Counted from the stretch's first letter, positions 1 to 6,860 are shown. The stretch: DNA of 8,815 bases from a bacterium (GCA_017444705.1 JAFSWA010000036.1:1-8815), one strand, 5' to 3'. Numbers and translations are program-made. Notes: generated by a model from the sequence alone, not told the origin.

Positions 1-1
1 A

Positions 2-130
2 GATATAACAGAAAAAGAAATTTATGATTATTATGAAAGAAGTGCAAGTGTTATACAAAATGACAAATCTGTTTTTTTATTATCCAGAAACAAAGAATCA
101 ATAAATGAAAAGGATGCGGGGCTAAAATAA
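2..130 (+). CDS. C-terminal end of an unidentified protein (5' end outside window)
   Basis: An open frame enters from the left edge and runs 42 codons to a TAA at 128-130. The visible tail is charged (DITEKEIYDYYER near its start) with one short hydrophobic beta-like stretch (SVFLLSRN) and a polar end (NEKDAGLK). I do not recognise the family, and too little is present to assign a function. That it is a real gene end is supported by the intrinsic terminator sitting on its stop codon: the left arm of the hairpin lies in its last codons and the stop lies in the loop. It converges on tilS, whose stop codon is only 7 bp further on. Confidence 0.6.
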   Translation, partial: DITEKEIYDYYERSASVIQNDKSVFLLSRNKESINEKDAGLK

Positions 131-146
131 ACCCCGCTCATTTTTT
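116..146 (+). terminator. Intrinsic terminator of the left-edge gene, overlapping both converging gene ends
   Basis: A perfect 6-bp GC stem, GCGGGG (116-121) with CCCCGC (132-137), encloses a 10-nt A-rich loop and is followed by six T at 141-146, a classic rho-independent layout on the + strand. The stop codon of the left-edge gene (128-130) lies in the loop and the tilS stop codon (138-140) touches the right arm. On the minus strand the same hairpin is followed only by a short, interrupted T tract, so it may stop tilS transcripts less efficiently. Confidence 0.85.
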
Positions 147-1490
147 ATATTCGATAATTTTACAATTTTTTGTGTCGGATAAATCTGCCCTCAATTTTTC
201 ATTCAAACCAACTCCTATCGCCCATAAAACCTCTTTTCCGCTGCATAAAAGCGGAATTTCATCTCTTTTATGTTCGGGAATCTTTTGAGAAATAAAATAA
301 TCTTTAAGTTTTATTTTTGATTTGTGAGAAAACGGTTGAATTAAATCTCCGCTTTTTCTTGCTCTCAATTCAAGAGGAAATTTAAAGGCATTTTTGTTAA
401 TAACAGCTGTTAATTCATCGCTTGCAGGGATTTTATCGCCCTTATAATCACATATTACAAAAGGCTTTCCTAATTTTTTTTCATACTTTTTAAAAATTTT
501 ATTTTTAATTTTTTTTTCAACAAAATAACATTCACTTTTTGAACAAAAGAAAGATACTTCCTGTACTGAATTTTGGGCATTTTTTACAGAGTATCTTCTT
601 CCGTTTGGTTTATCGGCATTTTTTTCTATATTTTTAACCATATTTAAAATGAGTTTTTTATCTGGTTCAAAATCATTTAATTTCAGGTATTTATATATAA
701 CAATTCTTTTTATGTCATCAGAAAATCTCATAAAATCTCGGGTAATAATTTTATTGTCAACAATGCCTGTTTCATGATTTTTTTGGCAGGAATTTTCCAC
801 AATTCTGTTATTTGATTTTAAATTCTCTATAAAATCCAAAATTGCCGTTTCAAAACTCGGGTTAATTTTTTGAAATTTAGGCAGAATTTCATTTCTTATA
901 AAATTTCTGTTATACTTGTTGTCAAAATTAGAGCTGTCAACATTGTATTTTAATTTTAATTTATTACAGGTATTTCTTATATCAATTGATGATATATGAA
1001 GAAGAGGTCTGTATATTTTAAACTCCCCGTCTGTTCTGTATTCGGGGATTGATTCTGCTCCGATAGTTCCCGTTCCCTTTGCCAAACGGTATATAAATGT
1101 TTCAATAACATCAGTTGAATTATGTGCGGTAAAAATTGCATTTGTTCTTAATTTTTTGGCATAATTTTTAAACAAAATATATCTTGCAATTCTTGCCGAA
1201 TTTTCATCCTTTTTAATATCGCTGCCGAGTCGTTCGCTATAAAAATCTATTTTATATTTATTACAAAAATTTTTACAATTTTTTTCTTCTTCGTCGCTTT
1301 CTTCCCCTCTCCATCCATGGTTAATATGAAGTGCCGAAAGTTCAAAGTTTACCTCTTTTTGGAGTTTTTTAAGACAATAAAGTAAAAGCATTGAGTCTGC
1401 TCCGCCTGAAAATCCGACTAAAAAATGCGAATTTTTATTAAGTAATTTATACTTGTTTAAAAAATTTTTTATTTGATTTAATATATCCAT
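138..1490 (-). CDS. tilS: tRNA(Ile)-lysidine synthase TilS
   Basis: TilS uses ATP to attach lysine to C34 of the CAU anticodon of tRNA-Ile2, making lysidine, so that the tRNA reads AUA and is charged with isoleucine. It is a cytosolic, normally essential enzyme. The 450-residue product has the N-type ATP pyrophosphatase P-loop SGGADS (28-33), then HINHGWRG (55-62), then AHNSTDVIET (122-131) and the RNFIR motif (195-199) typical of TilS. A middle substrate-binding region follows, and a C-terminal TilS domain (about 371-430) contains LRARKSGD and KIKLKDYF. Length matches the long, full-domain form (about 430-460). The usual HxxDD motif reads H-N-S-T-D, with one Asp replaced. The ATG at 1490 has no Shine-Dalgarno sequence, but a TATAAT lies 6 nt upstream, so the mRNA may be leaderless. 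It diverges from ahcY across 37 bp. Confidence 0.95.
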   Translation of the reverse strand: MDILNQIKNFLNKYKLLNKNSHFLVGFSGGADSMLLLYCLKKLQKEVNFELSALHINHGWRGEESDEEEKNCKNFCNKYKIDFYSERLGSDIKKDENSARIARYILFKNYAKKLRTNAIFTAHNSTDVIETFIYRLAKGTGTIGAESIPEYRTDGEFKIYRPLLHISSIDIRNTCNKLKLKYNVDSSNFDNKYNRNFIRNEILPKFQKINPSFETAILDFIENLKSNNRIVENSCQKNHETGIVDNKIITRDFMRFSDDIKRIVIYKYLKLNDFEPDKKLILNMVKNIEKNADKPNGRRYSVKNAQNSVQEVSFFCSKSECYFVEKKIKNKIFKKYEKKLGKPFVICDYKGDKIPASDELTAVINKNAFKFPLELRARKSGDLIQPFSHKSKIKLKDYFISQKIPEHKRDEIPLLCSGKEVLWAIGVGLNEKLRADLSDTKNCKIIEYKK

Positions 1491-1510
1491 TGTATAATTA
1501 TATTATCATA
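1491..1510. promoter_or_regulatory. Divergent promoter region of tilS and ahcY (-10 elements)
   Basis: The 37-bp spacer must hold promoters for both genes. A TATAAT at 1493-1498 and a TATTAT at 1501-1506 face ahcY. A TATAAT on the minus strand (1502-1497) and a TATGAT (1510-1505) face tilS. The -10-like boxes of the two directions overlap, so the two promoters probably compete for polymerase. I see no convincing -35 box in either direction, and which box is used cannot be told from sequence. Such boxes also arise easily in AT-rich DNA. Confidence 0.4.
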
Positions 1511-1515
1511 GATGT

Positions 1516-1521
1516 AAGGAG
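1516..1521 (+). promoter_or_regulatory. Ribosome binding site of ahcY
   Basis: AAGGAG lies 6 nt before the ATG at 1528. This spacing favours that start over the in-frame ATG three codons later, which would lie 15 nt away. Confidence 0.8.
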
Positions 1522-1527
1522 AATAAA

Positions 1528-2802
1528 ATGCTTACTATGGAAAAATTTGAGATTAAAGACATGACCTTGGCAGAACAAGGAAAAAAGAACATAGAATGGG
1601 CAATGAAAGATATGCCGGTATTGAATAGGATAGCAGAACGATTCAGACTGGAAAAACCGTTTGCAGGTTTAAGGATATCTGCTTGCGTTCATGTTACAAA
1701 AGAAACAGCGGCACTTTGTATCGCAATGCAAGCAGGCGGTGCAGATACAATGCTTGTTGCATCAAATCCTCTTTCAACTCAGGATGATGTCGCAGCGGCA
1801 CTTGTTAAATACTGGAATATTCCTGTTTTTGCATATTCCGGAGAAACAAAAGAAGCTTATGAACGACATGTTCAGGCTGCACTTGATTTTAAACCCAATT
1901 TTATTATTGATGACGGCTGCGATATTGTCGCTACAATTCATCAGCACAGACGTGAATTAATCCCAAATATAATCGGTTCAAATGAAGAAACTACGACAGG
2001 AATAATTCGTTTGAGAGCAATGGAAGAACAAGGTGAATTAATGTGGCCGGCTTTGGGTGTAAATGAAAGCTTAACAAAACATTTGTATGATAACAGATAC
2101 GGTACCGGACAAAGTACTATCGACGGTATTTTAAGAGCAACAAATATTCTGCTTGCAGGAAAAACTTTTGTAGTTTGCGGTTATGGTTGGTGTTCAAGAG
2201 GTTTAGCTATGAGAGCAAGAGGTTTGGGTGCAAATGTCATTGTAACCGAAGTTGATCCTCTAAAAGCTCTTGAAGCTGCTATGGAAGGTTACAGAGTAAT
2301 GCCGATTGCCGAAGCTGCTCCGATTGGCGATATTTTCTTATCAATTACAGGCGATATTAACGTTGTTGACGTAGAGCATATAATGATGATGAAAGACGGA
2401 GCTTTTGTTGGAAATGCAGGTCACTTTGACGTTGAAGTCAATGTTAACGGTTTAAAAGAACATACTGTTGAAGTTGAACATATAAGACCGTCCTTGGACG
2501 GATATAAACTTGATAACGGAAAAACCGTCTATGTCTTAGCTCAGGGTCGTCTTGTTAATCTTGTTGCCGCAGAAGGTCATCCGGCTTCCGTTATGGATAT
2601 GAGCTTTGCAAATCAGGCTCTCGGAGCTGAATATATTATCAAAAATAAAGGTAAACTTGAAAACAAACTTCATAAATTACCAAGAAGTGTTGATGAAGAA
2701 ATTGCAAGATTAAAGCTTGAATCTATGGGAATTAAAATCGATTCTTTGACGGAAGAACAGCAGGCATATTTACATTCTTGGGACAGGGGAACAAGTTTGT
2801 AA
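1528..2802 (+). CDS. ahcY: S-adenosyl-L-homocysteine hydrolase (adenosylhomocysteinase)
   Basis: AhcY reversibly splits S-adenosylhomocysteine, the product inhibitor of SAM-dependent methyltransferases, into adenosine and homocysteine, using bound NAD+. It is a cytosolic methyl-cycle enzyme. Family residues present in the 424-aa product include His55 (ACVHVTKET), Asp129 in IIDDGCD, Glu153/Glu154 in EETTTG, Lys184 and Asp188 in TKHLYDNRYG, the NAD-binding GYGWCSRG (218-225) with the ribose-binding acidic residue in VTEVDP (Glu241), and His299 in GNAGHFD. It is the short bacterial/archaeal form, without the insert of roughly 40 residues and the (H)YRY tail of the eukaryotic and proteobacterial type; it ends SWDRGTSL. 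Some short archaeal homologues prefer inosylhomocysteine, so substrate preference is not certain. No methyl-cycle gene is adjacent. It is monocistronic, bounded by a divergent gene and its own terminator. Confidence 0.97.
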   Translation: MLTMEKFEIKDMTLAEQGKKNIEWAMKDMPVLNRIAERFRLEKPFAGLRISACVHVTKETAALCIAMQAGGADTMLVASNPLSTQDDVAAALVKYWNIPVFAYSGETKEAYERHVQAALDFKPNFIIDDGCDIVATIHQHRRELIPNIIGSNEETTTGIIRLRAMEEQGELMWPALGVNESLTKHLYDNRYGTGQSTIDGILRATNILLAGKTFVVCGYGWCSRGLAMRARGLGANVIVTEVDPLKALEAAMEGYRVMPIAEAAPIGDIFLSITGDINVVDVEHIMMMKDGAFVGNAGHFDVEVNVNGLKEHTVEVEHIRPSLDGYKLDNGKTVYVLAQGRLVNLVAAEGHPASVMDMSFANQALGAEYIIKNKGKLENKLHKLPRSVDEEIARLKLESMGIKIDSLTEEQQAYLHSWDRGTSL

Positions 2803-2824
2803 ATTAATCCTTTCAATAAATTCC

Positions 2825-2857
2825 AAAGGGCGGAGTAAAATCCCGCCTTTTAATTTT
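2825..2857 (+). terminator. Intrinsic terminator of ahcY
   Basis: A 9-bp stem (2825-2833 with 2843-2851, including one G-U pair) has a GGCGG/CCGCC core and a 9-nt loop. The T tract TTTTAATTTT begins inside the 3' arm and continues to 2857. It starts 22 nt after the ahcY stop and separates ahcY from comEC. Confidence 0.85.
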
Positions 2858-2884
2858 GACTTTTAAAAATAATACTCTTATTAT
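2856..2884 (+). promoter_or_regulatory. Probable sigma-70-type promoter of comEC
   Basis: TTGACT (2856-2861) is followed after 17 nt by TATTAT (2879-2884); a TATAAT at 2882-2887 is an overlapping alternative with a 20-nt spacer. The -35 box begins at the last bases of the ahcY terminator. The predicted transcript start, about 2891, lies only about 5 nt before the comEC ATG, leaving no room for a Shine-Dalgarno sequence. Confidence 0.5.
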
Positions 2885-2895
2885 AATATTGAATT

Positions 2896-5289
2896 ATGGA
2901 TATTTTGCAGAACAAATTAAATATAACTATTCTGTTTTCAATATTATTTATTTTAGGAATAGTTTCATTTTTCGCAAATATACCGATAATCTTATTAATT
3001 TTTGTTTCGTTAGGGTTGGTTGGTCTTATATATACAGACAGAATAAAACCGATAGCGGCTTTTTTATTATTTTTGACTTTTCTTGGCGGATTTTATATTG
3101 CAGATTTCAGGGTAAAAAATTCGGATGCATTATATTATATTGCACCCAAAAATAATATCGTTGCAGAAGGTAAGGTTGTCAGTATTTTAGAAACAAATAA
3201 ACCCGATAAAACACGTTTTTATTTTAAAGTTGATAAAATAAATACGGGTTATAAAGAAGTTGATAATCTGAAATCAAAAACAATAGTTACTTTATTTGAG
3301 CCGAGAGAAGTTTATTCAAAAATTCAAATCGGAGATACGTTAAGATTAAAAGGAAATCTCAGGCTTCCTCAAAAAGCCGCAAATCCTAATGAATTTGGTT
3401 ACAAAAATTATCTTCAAAATATGAATACATTTTCAACTATGTTTATTCAAAAGGATAATTTTGAAATAGTTAAAAAACCTCAAAGTATAGGTTGGAAGTT
3501 TTTGCAAAAAGTAAATATTCAAAGAAATGCCATAACGGAAAAACATTCAAAAATTTTAAAAAGTCCGTATCTTGAACTATTGGGCGGGGTTGTTTTCGGT
3601 GATGATGCAATTACTCCGACAGATGAATTAAAAGAATCTTTCAGAATTTCGGGATTGCTTCATCTTCTCGCAGCATCAGGATTAAATGTAGGTATAATTT
3701 TCGGAATTTGGTTTTTTATAGGTAACCTTTTTAAAATGAATTACAGATTGAATATTATTATAGGTTCATTCTTGATTATTTTATATACTTGTATGACAGG
3801 ATTTTCTCCGTCAATTTTGAGAGCAACTCTGATGATTGAATTTGTACTTTTCGGTAAACTGCTTGACAGAAAAGCCGATAGTCTTGCTCTTATCAGTTTT
3901 GTCTGTTTTCTTATGCTTTTATATAACCCTTCATGGATTTGCCATATAGGTTTTCAGTTATCATTTCTTGTTACAACAGGTTTAATTTTAGCTATGCCTG
4001 TTATTTCAGAGTGGTGTAAAAAATATAACAAATTTTGGCAATTTTTAATCAATTCCGCTGCCGTTCCTGTTATTGCACAAATCTGGGTATTGCCGGTGCA
4101 AATGTTTTACTTTAATACTTTTACAATGTATTCTCCGTTAGCAAATATTCTTGTTCTTCCTTTTATTACAATAGTTAGTTTTACCGGTTTTATTTCTTCT
4201 ATAATCGCAATGTTTCCTTTTACGCCTGATATTTTAATAAAAATTTGTGATATGTTTTTATCTCCGTTTTTAATTATAACCGTAAAAATATCGGATTTTA
4301 TTTCATCTCTTCCGAATGCCAATTTGGTTACAATTCAGCCAAATATCGTACAAATTCTTTTATATTACGGATTTGTTCTTTTGATTACAAAATTCTTTAT
4401 TGATGAAATGAAAAACAAAAAACTTATTTATATTGCAATCTCCGTATTTGCGATTCTCTTAATGAGTTTTATAAAAATTCCCGATAATAAATTACATTTA
4501 ACATTCTTTTCTGTAAAAAATGCAGACAGCTGCCTTGTTAAAACACCCGAAAATCATTATTTTGTGATTGATACAGGTAAAAAATCATTTAGCGGCAGTT
4601 ATTCAAGCGGGGAAGGAGTTATTGCGAAATATTTACTTGCAAAAGGAATTACAAAAATTGATTATGTGATTTTATCTCATCTTGATAATGACCATATTGG
4701 TGGAACAGTCGGACTTTTAGAAAAAATTAAAGTTAAAAAGGTTTTTGTTAATACGGATATTCCTACTACTCAAACTTCTCAGGAATTGTTTGATTATCTC
4801 AAAAAACACAATATTCCTTACGAAATAGTTAAAAATGATACCGTTTTATATGAAGAAAAAGATTTAAAAGTAAGAGCTTATCTTAATAAATCAATAGATG
4901 AAAATGAAAATTCGATAATAAATCTTTTGGAATATAAAAATTTTAATGCTCTGTTTATGGGTGATGCAGGTATTGGGGGTTATGAAATATTGCCGGTAAG
5001 AAAAATTGATGTTTTGAAACTCGGTCATCATGGTGCGAAAGACACAATAAACAAGGCGGTTCTTGATAAAATAAAGCCTCAAACCGTCATTGTATCAACG
5101 GGTCAAAACCAATATGGTCATCCTCATTTTAGTATTATTGATTTATTCAGTGAAAATAACATTCATTATCTTAGAACGGATAATAAAAATACAATTGATA
5201 TTTCAACAGACGGTACAAATAAACAAGAAAACTGTTATTTGCCCGAAAAACGAAAATTCTTACCTTGCGATAATCATGCGGTAAAATAA
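2896..5289 (+). CDS. comEC: ComEC/Rec2 family DNA-uptake channel with metallo-beta-lactamase domain
   Basis: ComEC is the inner-membrane channel that brings single-stranded DNA into the cytoplasm during natural transformation. The 797-aa product has the full three-part layout: three N-terminal membrane helices (about 8-70) followed by a soluble DUF4131/OB-like region (about 85-195); a Competence domain (about 225-500) with LLGGVVFGDD, the signature GLLHLLAASGLNVG (253-266) and repeated membrane helices; and a C-terminal metallo-beta-lactamase domain (about 530-770). That domain keeps its metal ligands: HLDNDH (595-600), Asp690 in FMGDAG, GHHG (710-713) and His742 in GHPH. In the family it is thought to degrade the strand that is not imported. 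Length is typical (about 750-800). The Competence signature has Asn264 where many homologues have His. No comEA, comF or pilus genes are adjacent. There is no Shine-Dalgarno sequence before the ATG. Confidence 0.95.
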   Translation: MDILQNKLNITILFSILFILGIVSFFANIPIILLIFVSLGLVGLIYTDRIKPIAAFLLFLTFLGGFYIADFRVKNSDALYYIAPKNNIVAEGKVVSILETNKPDKTRFYFKVDKINTGYKEVDNLKSKTIVTLFEPREVYSKIQIGDTLRLKGNLRLPQKAANPNEFGYKNYLQNMNTFSTMFIQKDNFEIVKKPQSIGWKFLQKVNIQRNAITEKHSKILKSPYLELLGGVVFGDDAITPTDELKESFRISGLLHLLAASGLNVGIIFGIWFFIGNLFKMNYRLNIIIGSFLIILYTCMTGFSPSILRATLMIEFVLFGKLLDRKADSLALISFVCFLMLLYNPSWICHIGFQLSFLVTTGLILAMPVISEWCKKYNKFWQFLINSAAVPVIAQIWVLPVQMFYFNTFTMYSPLANILVLPFITIVSFTGFISSIIAMFPFTPDILIKICDMFLSPFLIITVKISDFISSLPNANLVTIQPNIVQILLYYGFVLLITKFFIDEMKNKKLIYIAISVFAILLMSFIKIPDNKLHLTFFSVKNADSCLVKTPENHYFVIDTGKKSFSGSYSSGEGVIAKYLLAKGITKIDYVILSHLDNDHIGGTVGLLEKIKVKKVFVNTDIPTTQTSQELFDYLKKHNIPYEIVKNDTVLYEEKDLKVRAYLNKSIDENENSIINLLEYKNFNALFMGDAGIGGYEILPVRKIDVLKLGHHGAKDTINKAVLDKIKPQTVIVSTGQNQYGHPHFSIIDLFSENNIHYLRTDNKNTIDISTDGTNKQENCYLPEKRKFLPCDNHAVK

Positions 5290-5296
5290 ATATCAG

Positions 5297-6646
5297 TTAA
5301 ATATTGTTATGTTTATTTATTGATGAAAAAAGCTTTTTTTGCATTTTTCCCGAAAAGATTTTTTCAATTAAAGGAAGATTTGATAATATCAATAAAAAGC
5401 CGTTTATTATTTGTTTAAAACGTTTTTTTGACGGTCTTTTTATTATAATTTTCATATCCTGAGCCATATTTACGGACTGAATATTTTCTTTATCGTCAAT
5501 TAAATTAATTTTTATAAGGTCTTGAATAGTCTTAAAATTATCTTGCCAACGGCCGTTTTTATCGATAAATTTATTTGAAGCTTCTGTAATATCTTCGCAG
5601 TATGCCGGATTTTTCAATGCGTAAAGACATAATTCCCTCGCTTCATAAGGAGATTTAAACATCGGAATTTTAACATAATCTGATGTTTGTTCTTCTAATA
5701 ATTTTGAATATGAGGAAATTAAAAGTCCATTTGATGCCATAACATCATAAATCCGCCATGGATATGCGTATCCCTTACACTGAGGATGTGAAATTGATAT
5801 GTTTATTTTAGAAGAATTATAAACATTGCTGTTATGTTTAAGTGTATATTTAGGAGTAGAGTCAAAACATAATTTAAGGTTAAACATTTCATCAGACAAT
5901 TTTTCCCACCCGACTCCGTATATTTTTAACCCCAAATCACATACGGACTGTAATACGGTAAGCCTTGTATCAATTAATCCGTACAAGTCATACTCTTTTA
6001 CGTTCAACAATTTTGTATATTTAGCGAAAAATTCATCTGCGTTCTCATACTGATTTTCGTAATATTTCCGTAAATCTTCAAAAGAAATATTCTCTTTTAT
6101 CTGTTGATATAAAGACGGATGAATTGCTCCGAATTTTGAACCTATGAAAGAAATATTTGTTATCTTCTCCAAAGGCTCATTTTTTACTGAGGTCGCCAAA
6201 TGCAAAAAACCGATATGGTCTTTTTTTATACCGATCGATTCATATTTATCACTTTCCCACTCTTTATAATATGAAAACAAAAAGTATCTGTCATTATATT
6301 TTGATATAAATTCTTTATTCGGAAAAAGATTTGTGTTATCAGCATCCATAATACAAATTGGACAATTTGTGCTTTCTGTAATTTCAGATGTAATCTGATT
6401 ATTGAACGTAAAAATTACATCAGGATTAAATTTGGTAATTCTATTCTTAATCTCTGTTGTTTGTTTGTTATTTAATTTGTCAAAACATGAAGTCCAATAA
6501 TCTTTAAACAGTGCAAGATTAATAAATTGTACTTCATTAGAACAAAGACTCAATTCTTTTATAATTGACTCGTAAAATGCCAAAACGGCATTTTGATTTT
6601 CCGTATTTATTGCGGGTTGATAAAATAATAGTAAAATTTTTGCCAT
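5297..6646 (-). CDS. CgeB-like glycosyltransferase (Glyco_trans_1_2 type)
   Basis: Predicted cytosolic or membrane-associated glycosyltransferase of the GT-B type; donor and acceptor cannot be read from sequence. Counting from the ATG at 6646 (449 aa), it has an N-terminal Rossmann-like start (MAKILLLFYQ), PDVIFT (75-80), and a FIGS strand (167-170) where CgeB proteins resume after the first half. The diagnostic C-terminal block runs from VYNSSKINISISHPQ (275-289) through YPWRIYDVMASNG (295-307), matching the usual N-S-K-I-N-L and R-x-F/Y-D-x-M-A-S pattern. A hydrophobic stretch near the end (GFLLILSNLPLI, 416-427), flanked by Lys/Arg-rich sequence, may be a membrane-binding helix. The frame is open for 20 more codons to a TTG at 6706. 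That codon overlaps the -35 box and the ATG has AGGA 8 nt upstream, so the ATG is the better start. The gene stands alone rather than in a glycan cluster, as far as the window shows. Confidence 0.8.
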   Translation of the reverse strand: MAKILLLFYQPAINTENQNAVLAFYESIIKELSLCSNEVQFINLALFKDYWTSCFDKLNNKQTTEIKNRITKFNPDVIFTFNNQITSEITESTNCPICIMDADNTNLFPNKEFISKYNDRYFLFSYYKEWESDKYESIGIKKDHIGFLHLATSVKNEPLEKITNISFIGSKFGAIHPSLYQQIKENISFEDLRKYYENQYENADEFFAKYTKLLNVKEYDLYGLIDTRLTVLQSVCDLGLKIYGVGWEKLSDEMFNLKLCFDSTPKYTLKHNSNVYNSSKINISISHPQCKGYAYPWRIYDVMASNGLLISSYSKLLEEQTSDYVKIPMFKSPYEARELCLYALKNPAYCEDITEASNKFIDKNGRWQDNFKTIQDLIKINLIDDKENIQSVNMAQDMKIIIKRPSKKRFKQIINGFLLILSNLPLIEKIFSGKMQKKLFSSINKHNNI

Positions 6647-6654
6647 TAAATTAG

Positions 6655-6658
6655 TCCT
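6655..6658 (-). promoter_or_regulatory. Ribosome binding site deciding the glycosyltransferase start
   Basis: AGGA on the minus strand lies 8 nt before the ATG at 6646. No comparable site precedes the upstream in-frame TTG at 6706. Confidence 0.6.
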
Positions 6659-6674
6659 ATCGGAGTTCTTTGCA

Positions 6675-6703
6675 ATTATACAAAAACTTAACGTTTTTTT
6701 CAA
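6675..6703 (-). promoter_or_regulatory. Sigma-70-type promoter of the glycosyltransferase gene
   Basis: On the minus strand TTGAAA (6703-6698) is followed, after exactly 17 nt, by a perfect TATAAT (6680-6675). The transcript would start near 6668, leaving a leader of about 22 nt that includes the AGGA. This is the best-formed promoter in the window. Confidence 0.75.
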
Positions 6704-6732
6704 CAAAAATTTAAAAAGTTAAACAGACTGTA

Positions 6733-6825
6733 AAAACAGGTTTTTCTATAAATCGGTATTTTATTATTTCGGAGTTTAAAAATTAAAATAAAAAATTTAA
6801 CATTTTCCTAAATCCGACCTGTTTT
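6733..6825. repeat. 9-bp inverted repeat in the divergent spacer
   Basis: AAAACAGGT at 6733-6741 and its exact reverse complement ACCTGTTTT at 6817-6825 are separated by 75 nt. The right arm overlaps the first two bases of the predicted -35 box of the AAA gene. It could be a paired operator or a coincidence in AT-rich DNA. The rest of the 228-bp spacer (6647-6874) holds the two promoters and otherwise only A/T-rich sequence; I see no small gene or structured RNA in it. Confidence 0.3.
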
Positions 6826-6852
6826 GTCGTAGTTACCCTTTAAAATTAAAAT
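6824..6852 (+). promoter_or_regulatory. Possible promoter of the double-AAA gene
   Basis: TTGTCG (6824-6829), 17 nt, then TAAAAT (6847-6852). The -35 box matches consensus at 4 of 6 positions and the -10 at 5 of 6. The predicted start near 6859 would give a leader of about 16 nt beginning just before the AAGGAG. Similar -10 boxes occur by chance in this AT-rich spacer. Confidence 0.4.
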
Positions 6853-6860
6853 GTAAATAT

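Noticed and set aside
1691..1960. Open frame on the + strand inside ahcY
   Set aside because: ahcY is unmistakable in its own frame here (EETTTG and CNPLSTQDD-type blocks flank it), and the alternative product is low-complexity and unlike known proteins.
2856..3155. Open frame on the + strand overlapping the start of comEC in another frame
   Set aside because: It begins inside the comEC promoter, has no ribosome binding site and overlaps the clear comEC membrane helices, so it is a chance frame in AT-rich DNA.
5285..5321. AATAAATA/TATTTATT hairpin as a comEC terminator
   Set aside because: The 8-bp stem contains only A-T pairs and has a 21-nt loop, so it would be too weak to count as an intrinsic terminator.
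6647..6706. A 20-codon N-terminal extension of the glycosyltransferase from a TTG
   Set aside because: The TTG overlaps the -35 box of a well-formed promoter, and the extension has no ribosome binding site. The ATG at 6646 has one and starts with a typical Rossmann strand.
6728..6739. CTGT-AAAA-ACAG, resembling an SOS (LexA) box
   Set aside because: The E. coli LexA site needs CTGT and ACAG 8 nt apart; here the gap is 4. It also does not fit the Gram-positive CGAAC/GTTCG form.
6851..6856. ATG directly followed by TAA upstream of the AAA gene, a possible minimal start-stop element
   Set aside because: It overlaps the predicted -10 box, so it would probably not be in the transcript, and it has no ribosome binding site.
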